Assembly (NCBI RefSeq): GCF_011764585.1
Contig: NZ_AP022853.1
Location: 1,843,501 to 1,907,500 of the forward strand
From: Sulfurimicrobium lacus
Lineage (GTDB): Bacteria; Pseudomonadota; Gammaproteobacteria; Burkholderiales; Sulfuricellaceae
Reading direction: 5' to 3'
DNA length: 64,000 bases
Below the pieces are notes generated by a model that had not been told where the DNA came from, ran no database searches, and was given only the letters and a program-made list of their open reading frames with translations. Positions 7,720 to 16,377 of the stretch are shown in pieces. Each line of letters opens with the position of its first letter. Position 1 is the first letter of the stretch. Both the position numbers and the translations under genes were made by a program.

Positions 7720-9377
7720 GAACGCTGCATCCCTTCCACGGCGGCGTCCATCCGCCCGAACACAAAATCCAGTCCACGCAGCTGCCGATCGCTGTTGCGC
7801 CGTTGCCGTCACGCTTGATCGTGCCCTTGCGCCAGCACAACGGCAACCCGGCCAAGCCGGTGGTGGCCGCGGGCGACCATGCGCTCAAGGGGCAGATGAT
7901 CGGTGCGCCGGAGGGCTTCATTTCTGCGGCTGTGCATGCGCCCACCTCGGGCCGGGTGGTAGCCATCGAGATGAACCCGGCACCGCATCCTTCCGGTTTG
8001 CCTGACCTCAGCGTGGTGATGGAAGCTGATGGCGAAGACCGCTGGATCGAGCACCAGCCGTTCGACTACCGCGCCATCGCGCCTGCCGATCTGCGCAATC
8101 GCTTGCGCGACGCCGGTGTCGTGGGCCTGGGCGGGGCGGTCTTCCCCAGCCACATCAAGCTTGATGCCACCAGTCTCGAAACGCTGGTGATCAACGCCGC
8201 CGAATGCGAGCCCTACATCACCTGCGACGATATGCTGATGCGCGAACGCGCGGCGGAAGTCGTGCAGGGCATCGCCATCATGCAGCATGCCATGGGCGCC
8301 AGGGAGGTGCTGATCGGTATCGAGGACAACAAGCCGCAAGCCATCGCGGCGATGCAGGCGGCCTGTCAGGGGAGCGGATTCGAAGTGGTGGTGGTGCCGA
8401 CGCTGTATCCCAGCGGCAGTGCCAAGCAACTGATCAAGCTGCTTACCGGCAAGGAAGTGCCCAGCGGCGCGCTGGGGCCCCAGGTCGGCGTGCAGTGTTT
8501 CAACGTCGCCACGGCCTATACCATTCATCGCGCCGTAAACCATGGCGAGCCGGTGATTTCCCGCTTGGTGACGCTGACCGGCAACATGGACGAGCCGCGC
8601 AACTACGAAGTGCTGATCGGCACGCCGATCGGCGAACTGGTGAAGGCGGCCAGGCCGCGCGCGGACACCAGCGGGTACCTCATGGGCGGGCCGATGATGG
8701 GACTGCCCCTGTCCGATCCGGGCGTGCCGGTGGTGAAGGCGACCAACTGCGTCATCGCCACGTCGCAAACCCTGTTCCCGCCGCTGCCGCGCGCCATGCC
8801 GTGCATACGCTGCACGCGTTGCGCCGCGGCCTGTCCCGCGGACCTGCAGCCGCAGGAACTGTTCTGGTTCGCCAAGGCCAAGAATTTCGCCAAGGCTCAG
8901 GAATACAAGCTGTTCGATTGCATCGAATGCGGTTGTTGCAGCTACGTGTGCCCCAGCCATATCCCGCTGGTGCAGTTCTACCGCTTTGCCAAGAGTGAAA
9001 TCCAGGCTCAGGAGCGGGAAAAGAAGGCCTCCGAACGGGCGCGCGAGCGCCACGAGTTCAGGGAGCTGCGCCTGGAGCGCGAAAAGCAGGAAAAGGCCGC
9101 CAAGCACGCAGCCAAGGCTGCGCAGGTGGCAGCCAAGCCGGACGAGGAGGGTGGCGACGAAGCTGCAGCCGCAGCCAAGAAGGCCGCCATTCAGGCCGCC
9201 ATCGAGCGCGCCAAAGCCAAGAAGGCGGCAGTGGCGCCGCAGAACGTGGAAGATCTTCCTCCGGAAGCGCAAGCCAGGATAGACGAGATTGACGAAAGGC
9301 GAGCTCAAGCCAGGGAGACCGCCGAGCAGAGCGTGGCGGTGCAAAAAACCGATGAAGGGCAGGGCGCACAACCATGA
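7716..9377 (+). CDS. rnfC: Rnf complex NADH-binding subunit RnfC
   Basis: A 553-residue peripheral subunit carrying the NADH and FMN site and two 4Fe-4S clusters. The start [17 protein letters not shown] at 7716 is typical, and an earlier in-frame Met at 7659 lies inside rnfB and is not used. The glycine-rich [12 protein letters not shown] segment (about residue 137) belongs to the nucleotide-binding fold. Cluster ligands are [12 protein letters not shown] (about 363) and [12 protein letters not shown] (about 402). From about residue 430 the protein is a highly charged Ala/Lys/Arg/Glu-rich coiled-coil tail, a common but variable feature of proteobacterial RnfC. Confidence 0.95.
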   Translation: MRTLHPFHGGVHPPEHKIQSTQLPIAVAPLPSRLIVPLRQHNGNPAKPVVAAGDHALKGQMIGAPEGFISAAVHAPTSGRVVAIEMNPAPHPSGLPDLSVVMEADGEDRWIEHQPFDYRAIAPADLRNRLRDAGVVGLGGAVFPSHIKLDATSLETLVINAAECEPYITCDDMLMRERAAEVVQGIAIMQHAMGAREVLIGIEDNKPQAIAAMQAACQGSGFEVVVVPTLYPSGSAKQLIKLLTGKEVPSGALGPQVGVQCFNVATAYTIHRAVNHGEPVISRLVTLTGNMDEPRNYEVLIGTPIGELVKAARPRADTSGYLMGGPMMGLPLSDPGVPVVKATNCVIATSQTLFPPLPRAMPCIRCTRCAAACPADLQPQELFWFAKAKNFAKAQEYKLFDCIECGCCSYVCPSHIPLVQFYRFAKSEIQAQEREKKASERARERHEFRELRLEREKQEKAAKHAAKAAQVAAKPDEEGGDEAAAAAKKAAIQAAIERAKAKKAAVAPQNVEDLPPEAQARIDEIDERRAQARETAEQSVAVQKTDEGQGAQP

Positions 9378-10414
9378 ATTCACCTGTAGTGGCGGAAAAA
9401 ACCGGCGTCAACGTCATCATGCTCAAGGTGCTGGCAGCCCTGCTGCCTGCCGTTGCCGCATACGTCTATTTCTTCGGCCCGGCGATCCTGGTCAGCATTA
9501 CCCTGGCGAGCGTTGCGGCGCTGGCCACGGAAGCGGCGGTGCTGCACTTGCGACGTTACCCCTTGCGGGTCTATCTCACCGACGGCAGCGCGCTGGTAAC
9601 GGCCTGGCTGCTGGCGCTCTCCATCCCCCCTCTGGCACCGTGGTGGCTGGTCGTGGTGGGGACGCTGTTCGCCATTCTGATCGCCAAGCATCTTTACGGT
9701 GGGCTGGGCAACAATCTCTTCAATCCGGCCATGGTCGGGTTCGCGGCGTTGATGATCTCGTTTCCCTCGCACATGACGCACTGGACTGCGCCCGACGTGC
9801 TGGCGCACAGCCACTGGAGTTTTTCCCAGCAGATGGATTTCATGTTCGGCGGCATCTCTCCGGCGGATAGCAAGCTCGATGCGATCACCATGGCGACGCC
9901 GCTGGATACCCTGAAAACCCAGCTTCACCTCGAACGCACGGTGGTCGACATCCAGTCCTCGCCGATTTTCAGCATGCTAAGCGGCAAGGGGACGGAAATC
10001 ATTGCCCTGTTCTACCTGCTCGGCGGGTTGTACCTGTGGCAGCAGCGCATCATCAGCTGGCACATCCCGGCTTCCTTCCTCGCAGCCATGTTCGGCACGG
10101 CCGGCTTGTTCTACCTGTTCGACCCGGCCCATTATGCTTCGCCGCTGTTCCATCTCTTTGCTGGCGGCACCATGCTGGGCGCTTTCTTCATCGCCACCGA
10201 CTATGTCACCAGTCCCACCACGCCGCTGGGCAAGCTGATATTCGGCGCGGGGATAGGCGTGAGCGCCTATATCATCCGCGTGCTGGGCGGTTATCCGGAC
10301 GGCGTCGCTTTCGCCGTGCTGTTCCTCAATTCGGCCGTGCCGCTGATCGATGCCTATACCCAGCCGCGCGTGTTCGGCCATGCCGGCAAGTGGTTCGACG
10401 GGAGGAAGGAATGA
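9374..10414 (+). CDS. rnfD: Rnf complex subunit RnfD
   Basis: A 346-residue polytopic membrane protein, homologous to NqrB, that carries a covalently bound flavin. The likely FMN-attachment Thr is Thr175 in ITMATPLDTL. Downstream FFIATDYVTSPTTPLGKLIFG and the C-terminal SAVPLIDAYTQPRVFG are strongly conserved RnfD motifs. It overlaps rnfC by 4 bases and rnfG by 4 bases. It acts with RnfA, E and G in the membrane ion-pumping core. Confidence 0.95.
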   Translation: MNSPVVAEKTGVNVIMLKVLAALLPAVAAYVYFFGPAILVSITLASVAALATEAAVLHLRRYPLRVYLTDGSALVTAWLLALSIPPLAPWWLVVVGTLFAILIAKHLYGGLGNNLFNPAMVGFAALMISFPSHMTHWTAPDVLAHSHWSFSQQMDFMFGGISPADSKLDAITMATPLDTLKTQLHLERTVVDIQSSPIFSMLSGKGTEIIALFYLLGGLYLWQQRIISWHIPASFLAAMFGTAGLFYLFDPAHYASPLFHLFAGGTMLGAFFIATDYVTSPTTPLGKLIFGAGIGVSAYIIRVLGGYPDGVAFAVLFLNSAVPLIDAYTQPRVFGHAGKWFDGRKE

Positions 10415-11052
10415 GCTCCGACTACGTCCGTCATTCCACCAAGCTGGCGATGGTGCTTGCGGCCTTCGCGCTGGTGGGAACATCGTTGCTGGCGCTGACG
10501 TTCGATGCCACCAAGGACATCATCGCGGCGAGCGAGAAAAAGGCCAAACTGGCGCTGATCGCCCAGATCCTGCCGCCCGAACTGTACGATAACGACATCA
10601 TCAGCGATGCTGTCAATCTGCCGCCACAGCCGGAACTCGGTACCGCCGAAGCCACGGTGACCTACCGTGCACTCAAGGACGGCAAGCCCTCCGCCGTGGT
10701 GCTGGAAGCGGTCGCGCCCGACGGCTACGCGGGCAAGATCAAGCTGCTCATCGCGATCAAGGCGGATGGCGTGATTTCCGGCGTGCGCGTGGTGTCGCAC
10801 AAGGAAACCCCGGGACTGGGAGACTACATCGAAATCGCCAAGAGCAACTGGATCAAGGGTTTTGATGGCACTTCGCTGGAGAAATACCAGTCCAAGGACT
10901 GGAAAGTGAAAAAGGACGGCGGCCAATTCGATTCTGTCGCCGGGGCGACGATTACGCCGCGAGCCGTGGTCAAGGCGGTGTACAAGGCGCTGGGCTATTT
11001 TTCCGCCAATCGGGAGAAGATATTCACTCTCCCAAAGGAGCAAGCGAAATGA
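10411..11052 (+). CDS. rnfG: Rnf complex FMN subunit RnfG
   Basis: A 213-residue membrane-anchored periplasmic flavoprotein with a single N-terminal helix (about residues 10-30). The covalent FMN Thr is expected at Thr180 in the SVAGATITP motif, matching the S(G)AT consensus of RnfG and NqrC. The conserved HKETPGLGD segment lies upstream of it. The ATG at 10411 has a strong GGAGGAAGGA ribosome-binding region and overlaps the rnfD stop. An open frame extending upstream of this start is only the shadow of rnfD. Confidence 0.95.
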   Translation: MSSDYVRHSTKLAMVLAAFALVGTSLLALTFDATKDIIAASEKKAKLALIAQILPPELYDNDIISDAVNLPPQPELGTAEATVTYRALKDGKPSAVVLEAVAPDGYAGKIKLLIAIKADGVISGVRVVSHKETPGLGDYIEIAKSNWIKGFDGTSLEKYQSKDWKVKKDGGQFDSVAGATITPRAVVKAVYKALGYFSANREKIFTLPKEQAK

Positions 11053-11738
11053 GCGATGCAAACTACAAGGAAATTATCTGGAACGGCGTGTGGAAAAACA
11101 ACGCCGGGATCGTTGCCCTGCTCGGCCTGTGTCCGTTGCTCGCCGTGAGTACCACCGTGGTGAACGGCGTCGGGTTGGGCGTTGCGACCATCATGGTCAT
11201 GGCCTGCAGCAACGCCATCGTTTCGCTGGTGCGCCAGTGGGTGCCGGGCGAAATCCGCATCCCGGTATACATCCTGATCATCGCTGTGCTGGTGACGGTG
11301 ATCGACCTCGCCATGAATGCCTACATGCAGGCGCTGTACCTGGTGCTGGGCATTTTCGTGCCGCTCATCGTGGTGAACTGCAACGTGCTTGGCCGTGCCG
11401 AAGCTTTCGCCTCGAAGAACCCGGTATTTCCGTCCATGGTGGATGGTTTCATGGTCGGCCTCGGCCTGACCATGACGCTGGCGGTGCTGGGCGGGATGCG
11501 CGAGATCATCGGCAAGGGCACGCTGCTGTCCGGCATCGATCTCGCATTCGGCGAATCCGCCAAGGCCTGGGTGATTACGGTGATTCCGGATTACCACGGC
11601 TTTCTGCTCGCCATATTGCCGCCCGGCGCTTTCATCGGGCTGGGCCTGCTGATCGCGGGAAAGAACTGGCTGGACCAGCGCCAGGCGGCCAAGGGTGAAC
11701 CGGTGCGCGCGCCCGAAGCTTCAGCCGCAACCGCATAA
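11049..11738 (+). CDS. rnfE: Rnf complex subunit RnfE
   Basis: A 229-residue integral membrane subunit paralogous to RnfA. It shows the paired motifs [15 protein letters not shown] and [18 protein letters not shown], whose Cys residues mirror those of RnfA, and FHGFLL-like C-terminal helices. The start overlaps rnfG by four bases and follows AAAGGAGCAAGCG. It completes the A-B-C-D-G-E order, the same as E. coli rsxABCDGE. Confidence 0.95.
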   Translation: MSDANYKEIIWNGVWKNNAGIVALLGLCPLLAVSTTVVNGVGLGVATIMVMACSNAIVSLVRQWVPGEIRIPVYILIIAVLVTVIDLAMNAYMQALYLVLGIFVPLIVVNCNVLGRAEAFASKNPVFPSMVDGFMVGLGLTMTLAVLGGMREIIGKGTLLSGIDLAFGESAKAWVITVIPDYHGFLLAILPPGAFIGLGLLIAGKNWLDQRQAAKGEPVRAPEASAATA

Positions 11739-11750
11739 CCCGGCTTTTAC

Positions 11751-12386
11751 ATGAACGCTGCCAAGCGCCGAGAGATATTCACCCGCTTCCGCAACGGGAA
11801 TCCGCACCCCACCACCGAACTGGTCTACCGCACGCCGTTTGAACTGCTGGTGGCCGTGGTCTTGTCGGCGCAAGCGACCGACAAGGGCGTGAACCTCGCC
11901 ACCGCCAGGCTGTTCCCCGTAGCCAATACGCCGCAGGCCATTCTCGCACTGGGGCTGGACGGGCTGAAGGAATACATCAACACCATCGGGCTCTACAACA
12001 GCAAGGGCAAGCACCTGATCGAAACCTGCCGCATCCTGGTCGAGCAGCATGGCGGCGAGGTGCCGGCCAGTCGCGAAGCACTGGAAATGCTTCCCGGCGT
12101 GGGGCGCAAAACGGCCAACGTGATATTGAACACCGCGTTCGGTCAGCCCACCATCGCCGTGGACACGCACATCTTCCGCGTCGCCAACCGCATCGGTCTG
12201 GCCCCCGGCAAGACCGTGCTGGAAGTGGAAAAAAAGCTGCTCAAGGTCATCGAACCGCAATTCAGGCACGATGCCCATCACTGGCTGATTCTGCACGGAC
12301 GCTACGTGTGCAAGGCGCGCAAGCCGATGTGCGGCGAATGCCTGATACGCGATCTGTGCGAATATAAAGACAAGACAGACAAATGA
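11751..12386 (+). CDS. nth: Endonuclease III (DNA glycosylase/AP lyase)
   Basis: A 211-residue bifunctional glycosylase that removes oxidised pyrimidines. A helix-hairpin-helix (LPGVGRKTANV) carries catalytic Lys120, Asp138 sits in AVDTHIFRV, and the 4Fe-4S cluster is held by Cys187, 194, 197 and 203. These residue numbers coincide with those of E. coli Nth. It lies 12 bases after rnfE, as in the enterobacterial rsx-nth arrangement, and overlaps the following FIST gene by 4 bases. Confidence 0.96.
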   Translation: MNAAKRREIFTRFRNGNPHPTTELVYRTPFELLVAVVLSAQATDKGVNLATARLFPVANTPQAILALGLDGLKEYINTIGLYNSKGKHLIETCRILVEQHGGEVPASREALEMLPGVGRKTANVILNTAFGQPTIAVDTHIFRVANRIGLAPGKTVLEVEKKLLKVIEPQFRHDAHHWLILHGRYVCKARKPMCGECLIRDLCEYKDKTDK

Positions 12387-13495
12387 AGCAAGTCGCAACC
12401 GGCTTCGCTACCCATCCCTCGGCCAGCGAGGCGCTGGCGCACCAGGCGGTCTCCGTCGCCATGCAAAAGGCCGGTCTTGCCATCGCCAGCAGCGTACTGC
12501 TGTTCCTGACACCCGAGTTCGCGCGCGACCCGCTTCCTGCGCTGCGCGCCGCTGCCAGGGCTGCCAGTTGCACGCAGATAATCGGCTGCAGTGCGGCCGG
12601 CATCCTCACCGAGGAAGACTGGGTGCTGGATGCCCCGGCGGCGGCCGCGATGGTATTCGGTCCCGGCGTAAGCCTGGAAACGCGGCACGACACGCCGGGG
12701 AATGACTTGTTGCTCACTCTTGCGGCGCCCAACGCCATTCATACCGAATGGCTGGACAAGCCCGGGCGCCGTTTCGGCGGCGTTTCCGGCGACGCCACCG
12801 GGCAGGGGCCGTTCGGCGTGTGGCAGGGGGGCAAGGTGGCGCAAATCGGGCGCTGCGAGGTGGCCGTGCATGGTGCCAACGGCGTGGTCGGCGTGTCTCA
12901 GGGTGTGCGCCCCCTGAGTCAGACACCTTATGCCGTGACGCAGTCCGAAGGACTCGATGTGCAGGCGCTGGGCGGGCAGCCGGCCCTCAATGTGCTGGCC
13001 CGGGCATTGCCGCTGGAGCTGCGCAGCGACGATATCTTTCCGCTCCACCTCATCATGGCTGGCATCACTTACGGCGAGCATGTCACGGCGATTGCCGAAG
13101 GACGTTACCGTCTGGCCCCTATCATCGCGGTCAATCCCCAGGATGGCTCGGTGACCCTGTCGGTCCGTCCGTTAGAGGGAGAGCAATTGTTCTGGGCCAT
13201 GCGCCAGCCGCTGGCTGCCGAAAGCGACATGCGCCTCACCGTGGAGCGCCTGCAGCAGGAGCTGGGCGGCACACCTGACTTCGGTCTGTGTTTTCCCTGC
13301 ATGGGACGCGGACCTTACTTCTACGGCGGCGTGGACCGGGATTTGCAGCTCGTGCAGCAGCGTTTTCCCGGCATGCCGTTGATCGGTTTTTACGGCAACG
13401 GTGAAATTGCGCCGTTCAACGGCAGCAACCAGCTGTTCCAGTACGCCGCGGTTTTGGGGCTGTTTTCAGTTGCGGATGGAGTCGCGCGTGTTTAA
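12383..13495 (+). CDS. FIST-domain protein (FIST_N plus FIST_C)
   Basis: A 370-residue cytoplasmic protein with the FIST architecture proposed to sense small ligands such as amino acids. The N-terminal part has the family hallmarks CTQIIGCSAAGILTEE and AVFG/AMVFGPG. The C-terminal half has FPCMGRGPYFYGG and PLIGFYGNGEIAP, typical of FIST_C. There is no fused kinase or cyclase domain, and the physiological ligand is unknown. The start overlaps the nth stop, and the downstream DUF1841 gene starts 8 bases before its end, so it belongs to the same transcription unit. Confidence 0.85.
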   Translation: MKQVATGFATHPSASEALAHQAVSVAMQKAGLAIASSVLLFLTPEFARDPLPALRAAARAASCTQIIGCSAAGILTEEDWVLDAPAAAAMVFGPGVSLETRHDTPGNDLLLTLAAPNAIHTEWLDKPGRRFGGVSGDATGQGPFGVWQGGKVAQIGRCEVAVHGANGVVGVSQGVRPLSQTPYAVTQSEGLDVQALGGQPALNVLARALPLELRSDDIFPLHLIMAGITYGEHVTAIAEGRYRLAPIIAVNPQDGSVTLSVRPLEGEQLFWAMRQPLAAESDMRLTVERLQQELGGTPDFGLCFPCMGRGPYFYGGVDRDLQLVQQRFPGMPLIGFYGNGEIAPFNGSNQLFQYAAVLGLFSVADGVARV

Positions 13496-13913
13496 TCCCA
13501 GCCGCGATCAGGCGCGCCAGTTCCTTTTCGACACTTGGCGCAAATACGGCCAGCACCAGCCGCTTTCCGCGCTGGAAAGCATGGCGCTGGAAATCCTGCT
13601 GCAGCACCCGGAATACCATGCGCTGCTGAACAGCCCGGAACGCTACCTGGAGCGCGATTATTTGCCCGAGCAGGGCGAGACCAATCCCTTCCTGCACCTC
13701 AACCTGCACCTCGCCATTGCGGAGCAACTGTCGATCGATCAGCCCCCCGGCATCAAGGGACGCTACCAGAAACTTCTGGAGCAGAGCGGCGACCCACACG
13801 ACGCGTTGCACCAGGTCATGGAATGCCTGGGCGAAATGATCTGGCAGGCGCAGCGCAACCGCACCTCGCCCGATCCCATGGTTTATTTCACCTGCCTCGA
13901 CCGCCATGGATGA
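13488..13913 (+). CDS. DUF1841 family protein
   Basis: A 141-residue protein of the DUF1841 family common in beta- and gammaproteobacteria, function unknown. It begins FNPSRDQARQFLFDTWRKYG and contains NPFLHLNLHLAIAEQLSIDQPPGI and HQVMECLGEMIWQAQR, the family core. Starts are possible at the ATG at 13476 and the GTG at 13488. I prefer the GTG because family members normally begin just before the FNPSRDQ block and GATGGAG lies 6 bases upstream. It overlaps both neighbours by 8 bases. Confidence 0.85.
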   Translation: MFNPSRDQARQFLFDTWRKYGQHQPLSALESMALEILLQHPEYHALLNSPERYLERDYLPEQGETNPFLHLNLHLAIAEQLSIDQPPGIKGRYQKLLEQSGDPHDALHQVMECLGEMIWQAQRNRTSPDPMVYFTCLDRHG

Positions 13914-14715
13914 GTGGCGGCAACATTTCCTGAATTCGTCCCCCATGTTCGAGCCGCTGCGCGGCGTGGGCGAATCGCTCGAAAAGCTCGAGCGCTGGCC
14001 CACGCTGGACGAGTTGAACGCGCTGCTTTCGCCCTCCATCCGCACCGCGAGCGGCGCGGCCATCCGCTTTGTACCCCAGGACGGCAAGCCGCGGTGCATG
14101 GAAGAAAAGTACGAGGCCCGCATCTATCTCAGCGGCGAAGTGCAGACCCGCACGGAAAACTGGCACGATCTGTTCAACGCGCTGGTGTGGCTGGCGTTCC
14201 CGGAAACCAAGACGGCCATCAATGCCCTGCATTTTTCCGCCATTTCACAGTCTGCAAGTGCTGAAGCCGGAAATCGCGGTAAAACCCAGGACGTCCTGAC
14301 GCTCTTCGACGAAAGCGGCGTGGTGGTGTTATATGCGGACGATGAACAGGCGGATTTGCTGCGTGAGCATCGCTGGACTGAGCTGTTCTGGGAGCGGCGC
14401 CAGGCCGTGACGGAACGAATGAAATTCGTCATTTTCGGACATTCGCTCTATGAAAAGGCGCTCAAGCCCTATGTCGGGTTCACCGGAAAAGGGCTGATGC
14501 TGAGAGTCGGATCATCATTGGCGGCTTTTCCTGGGGAACAGGCGCAGGAACTAGACCAGCTGATTGCCAGTGGGCTTGCCGAGCGGGTAAACGACGCCCT
14601 GTGCCCGGTTCCACTGCTTGGTGTGCCGGGTTGGTGGCCGGATAACGAGACCCCTGCGTTTTATCAGAACACCGAGTATTTCAGGGCGAAAAAGCCAGAA
14701 CGTGTTCGGTATTAG
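13906..14715 (+). CDS. DUF3025 family protein
   Basis: A 269-residue protein matching the DUF3025 family in its ordered blocks: WPTLDELNALL, RFVPQD, YEARIYLSGEVQTRTENWHDLFNALVW, a DESGVVVLYAD block, WTELFW, and a C-terminal GVPGWWPDNETPAFY. It has no signal peptide or membrane helix, and the biochemical role is unknown. It overlaps the DUF1841 gene by 8 bases, a frequent pairing. Its TAG stop directly abuts the stop of the convergent flagellin gene with no terminator between them. Confidence 0.85.
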   Translation: MDEWRQHFLNSSPMFEPLRGVGESLEKLERWPTLDELNALLSPSIRTASGAAIRFVPQDGKPRCMEEKYEARIYLSGEVQTRTENWHDLFNALVWLAFPETKTAINALHFSAISQSASAEAGNRGKTQDVLTLFDESGVVVLYADDEQADLLREHRWTELFWERRQAVTERMKFVIFGHSLYEKALKPYVGFTGKGLMLRVGSSLAAFPGEQAQELDQLIASGLAERVNDALCPVPLLGVPGWWPDNETPAFYQNTEYFRAKKPERVRY

Positions 14716-16224
14716 TTAGCGCAGTAGGCTCAACACGGAGTTTGGCAAAGAATTGGCCTGCGCCAGCATCGCCGTACCTGCTTGCTGCAGAATCTGGGAA
14801 CGTGTCAGGTTTGCAGTTTCTGCCGCGAAGTCCGCATCACGAATACGGCTGCGCGCGGAAGACATGTTTTCCGATGTCGTTTGCAGGTTGTTGATGGTCG
14901 CTTCAAAACGGTTTTGCAACGCGCCAAAACCGGAACGCTGGCTGTTGATGGCGGTCAGCGCCATATCGGCAATGCGCAGTGCTTGGGTTGCTCCTGCAGT
15001 AGTCGTGATATCGATGGTCGAGACTGACTGTAAGGATGACGCCACTCTGCCATTCGCTGCCAAAGCCGCGCCAAATACGCCCGATGTCAGGGCAGCACCG
15101 GTGCTGACTACGGAATATGACTTGTCGGAATCCAAGTTGACTTGTCCTCCAACCACAAGATTTCCGCCATATGGAACCGCATCTACATAGGCTTTTGTCA
15201 TGGTGATGCCGCCCGCAGTCATGTCGCCTGCGGTCGTATTGGCACCCGTCGCAACCAAAGCGATATTATATCCCTCCGCCTGGGTTAGCACGATGCCGGT
15301 CGCTCCGTCCAGCTTGGCGGAAATGCCAGTCGTGCTTGCGGCATTGTTGAATGCCGAGACCGCCTGGGAGAGGCCCTCCGCTCCGGTGGGCGACGAAATC
15401 GAGAAGGCAACGTTTGCCGCAGTTGTGTTCGATCCATATACGTCGAGCGCGTAGCTGCCTGATGCGCTCAAAGTCAACGTGGTTTCGGTAAAGGCTGCAG
15501 CTTTCACCCCTGTCTGGCTCACAGTATTAATTTTTGTCGCAACATCCCGCGCGGAATCCGTTACGGCCAGCGTAATGGATCCGCTCCCGGTTGCGCCATT
15601 GATGGTGGCCGTACCCGCAGTGCTTACTACCTCGCCTGTCTGCAGTGTCGCCAGGGTAGTGCCTGCATTATACAAACCAACCGAGCGGGTGTTCTGCTTG
15701 CCAATTTCATACGTTCCATACTGGGACGTCAGGAAGTTAGTAGTGGTCGCGGTAATGGTTTGATTGGCATTGGCGCCGACTTGATACACGGCAGAGCCGA
15801 ATGTGCCGTCGAACAGTTTTTGTCCGTTGAACTCAGTCGTGCTCGCGAAGCGGCTCAGTTCCTGGTTAAGTTGCGTGGCTTCCTGATTCAGCGCCTGGCG
15901 GTCGGATGCGGTATTGGTCGCGTTGGCGGCCTGCACCGCCAACTCGCGGATACGCTGCATCAGGTTGCCCATCTGCTCCATCGAACCTTCCGCTGTCTGG
16001 GCGAGGGATACGCCGTCGTTAGCATTACGACGCGCCTGGTCCATGCCACGAACCTGGGTGGTGAAACGTTCGGAAATCGCCAAACCGGCAGCATCGTCCT
16101 TTGCCGAGTTGATGCGCAAACCGGAGGACAAACGCTGCAACGATGTCGTCAGTGAAGCTTGGCTGGCGTTAAGTTGCCGTTGCGTGTTGAGCGATGGAAC
16201 GTTGGTGTTGATCGTTAGTGCCAA
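14716..16224 (-). CDS. fliC: Flagellin (copy 1)
   Basis: A 502-residue flagellin, the structural subunit of the flagellar filament. Conserved D0/D1 regions lie at about residues 1-165 ([21 protein letters not shown] start, [34 protein letters not shown]) and at about 410-502 ([22 protein letters not shown], ending NSVLSLLR). The middle is a Thr/Ser/Ala-rich variable domain, suited to O-glycosylation. It is transcribed leftward, away from the glycosyltransferase genes, and is the mirror partner of the flagellin at 39488-40984, with nearly identical ends and a divergent centre. A sigma-28-like promoter lies upstream. The ATG at 16224 follows GGAGAACA. Confidence 0.96.
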   Translation of the reverse strand: MALTINTNVPSLNTQRQLNASQASLTTSLQRLSSGLRINSAKDDAAGLAISERFTTQVRGMDQARRNANDGVSLAQTAEGSMEQMGNLMQRIRELAVQAANATNTASDRQALNQEATQLNQELSRFASTTEFNGQKLFDGTFGSAVYQVGANANQTITATTTNFLTSQYGTYEIGKQNTRSVGLYNAGTTLATLQTGEVVSTAGTATINGATGSGSITLAVTDSARDVATKINTVSQTGVKAAAFTETTLTLSASGSYALDVYGSNTTAANVAFSISSPTGAEGLSQAVSAFNNAASTTGISAKLDGATGIVLTQAEGYNIALVATGANTTAGDMTAGGITMTKAYVDAVPYGGNLVVGGQVNLDSDKSYSVVSTGAALTSGVFGAALAANGRVASSLQSVSTIDITTTAGATQALRIADMALTAINSQRSGFGALQNRFEATINNLQTTSENMSSARSRIRDADFAAETANLTRSQILQQAGTAMLAQANSLPNSVLSLLR

Positions 16225-16279
16225 AAATGTTCTCCGATTTGCTTTAGGCTAGGTTCTTGATAGTCCTAAGTTTCATCTG

Positions 16280-16306
16280 GTAGCGGAAGTTAGGCAGAAA
16301 ACTTGA
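16280..16306 (-). promoter_or_regulatory. Candidate sigma-28 (FliA) promoter of flagellin copy 1
   Basis: On the minus strand TCAAGTTT, 11 bases, then TCCGCTAC. The FliA consensus is TAAAGTTT-N11-GCCGATAA, so the -35 matches 7 of 8 and the -10 matches 5 of 8. It is placed about 56 bases before the start codon. The match is weaker than at the other flagellin. Confidence 0.55.
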
Positions 16307-16377
16307 GGAAAATCATTTCACGGTGAGGCGGGCATGTTCCGAGGCAGAATCTCAGTGTTTCCGGTTATCATATTTCC

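Noticed and set aside
7809-9383. A 524-codon open frame antisense to rnfC
   Set aside because: rnfC is intact with all cluster ligands; the antisense frame has a shadow-type composition and no ribosome-binding site.
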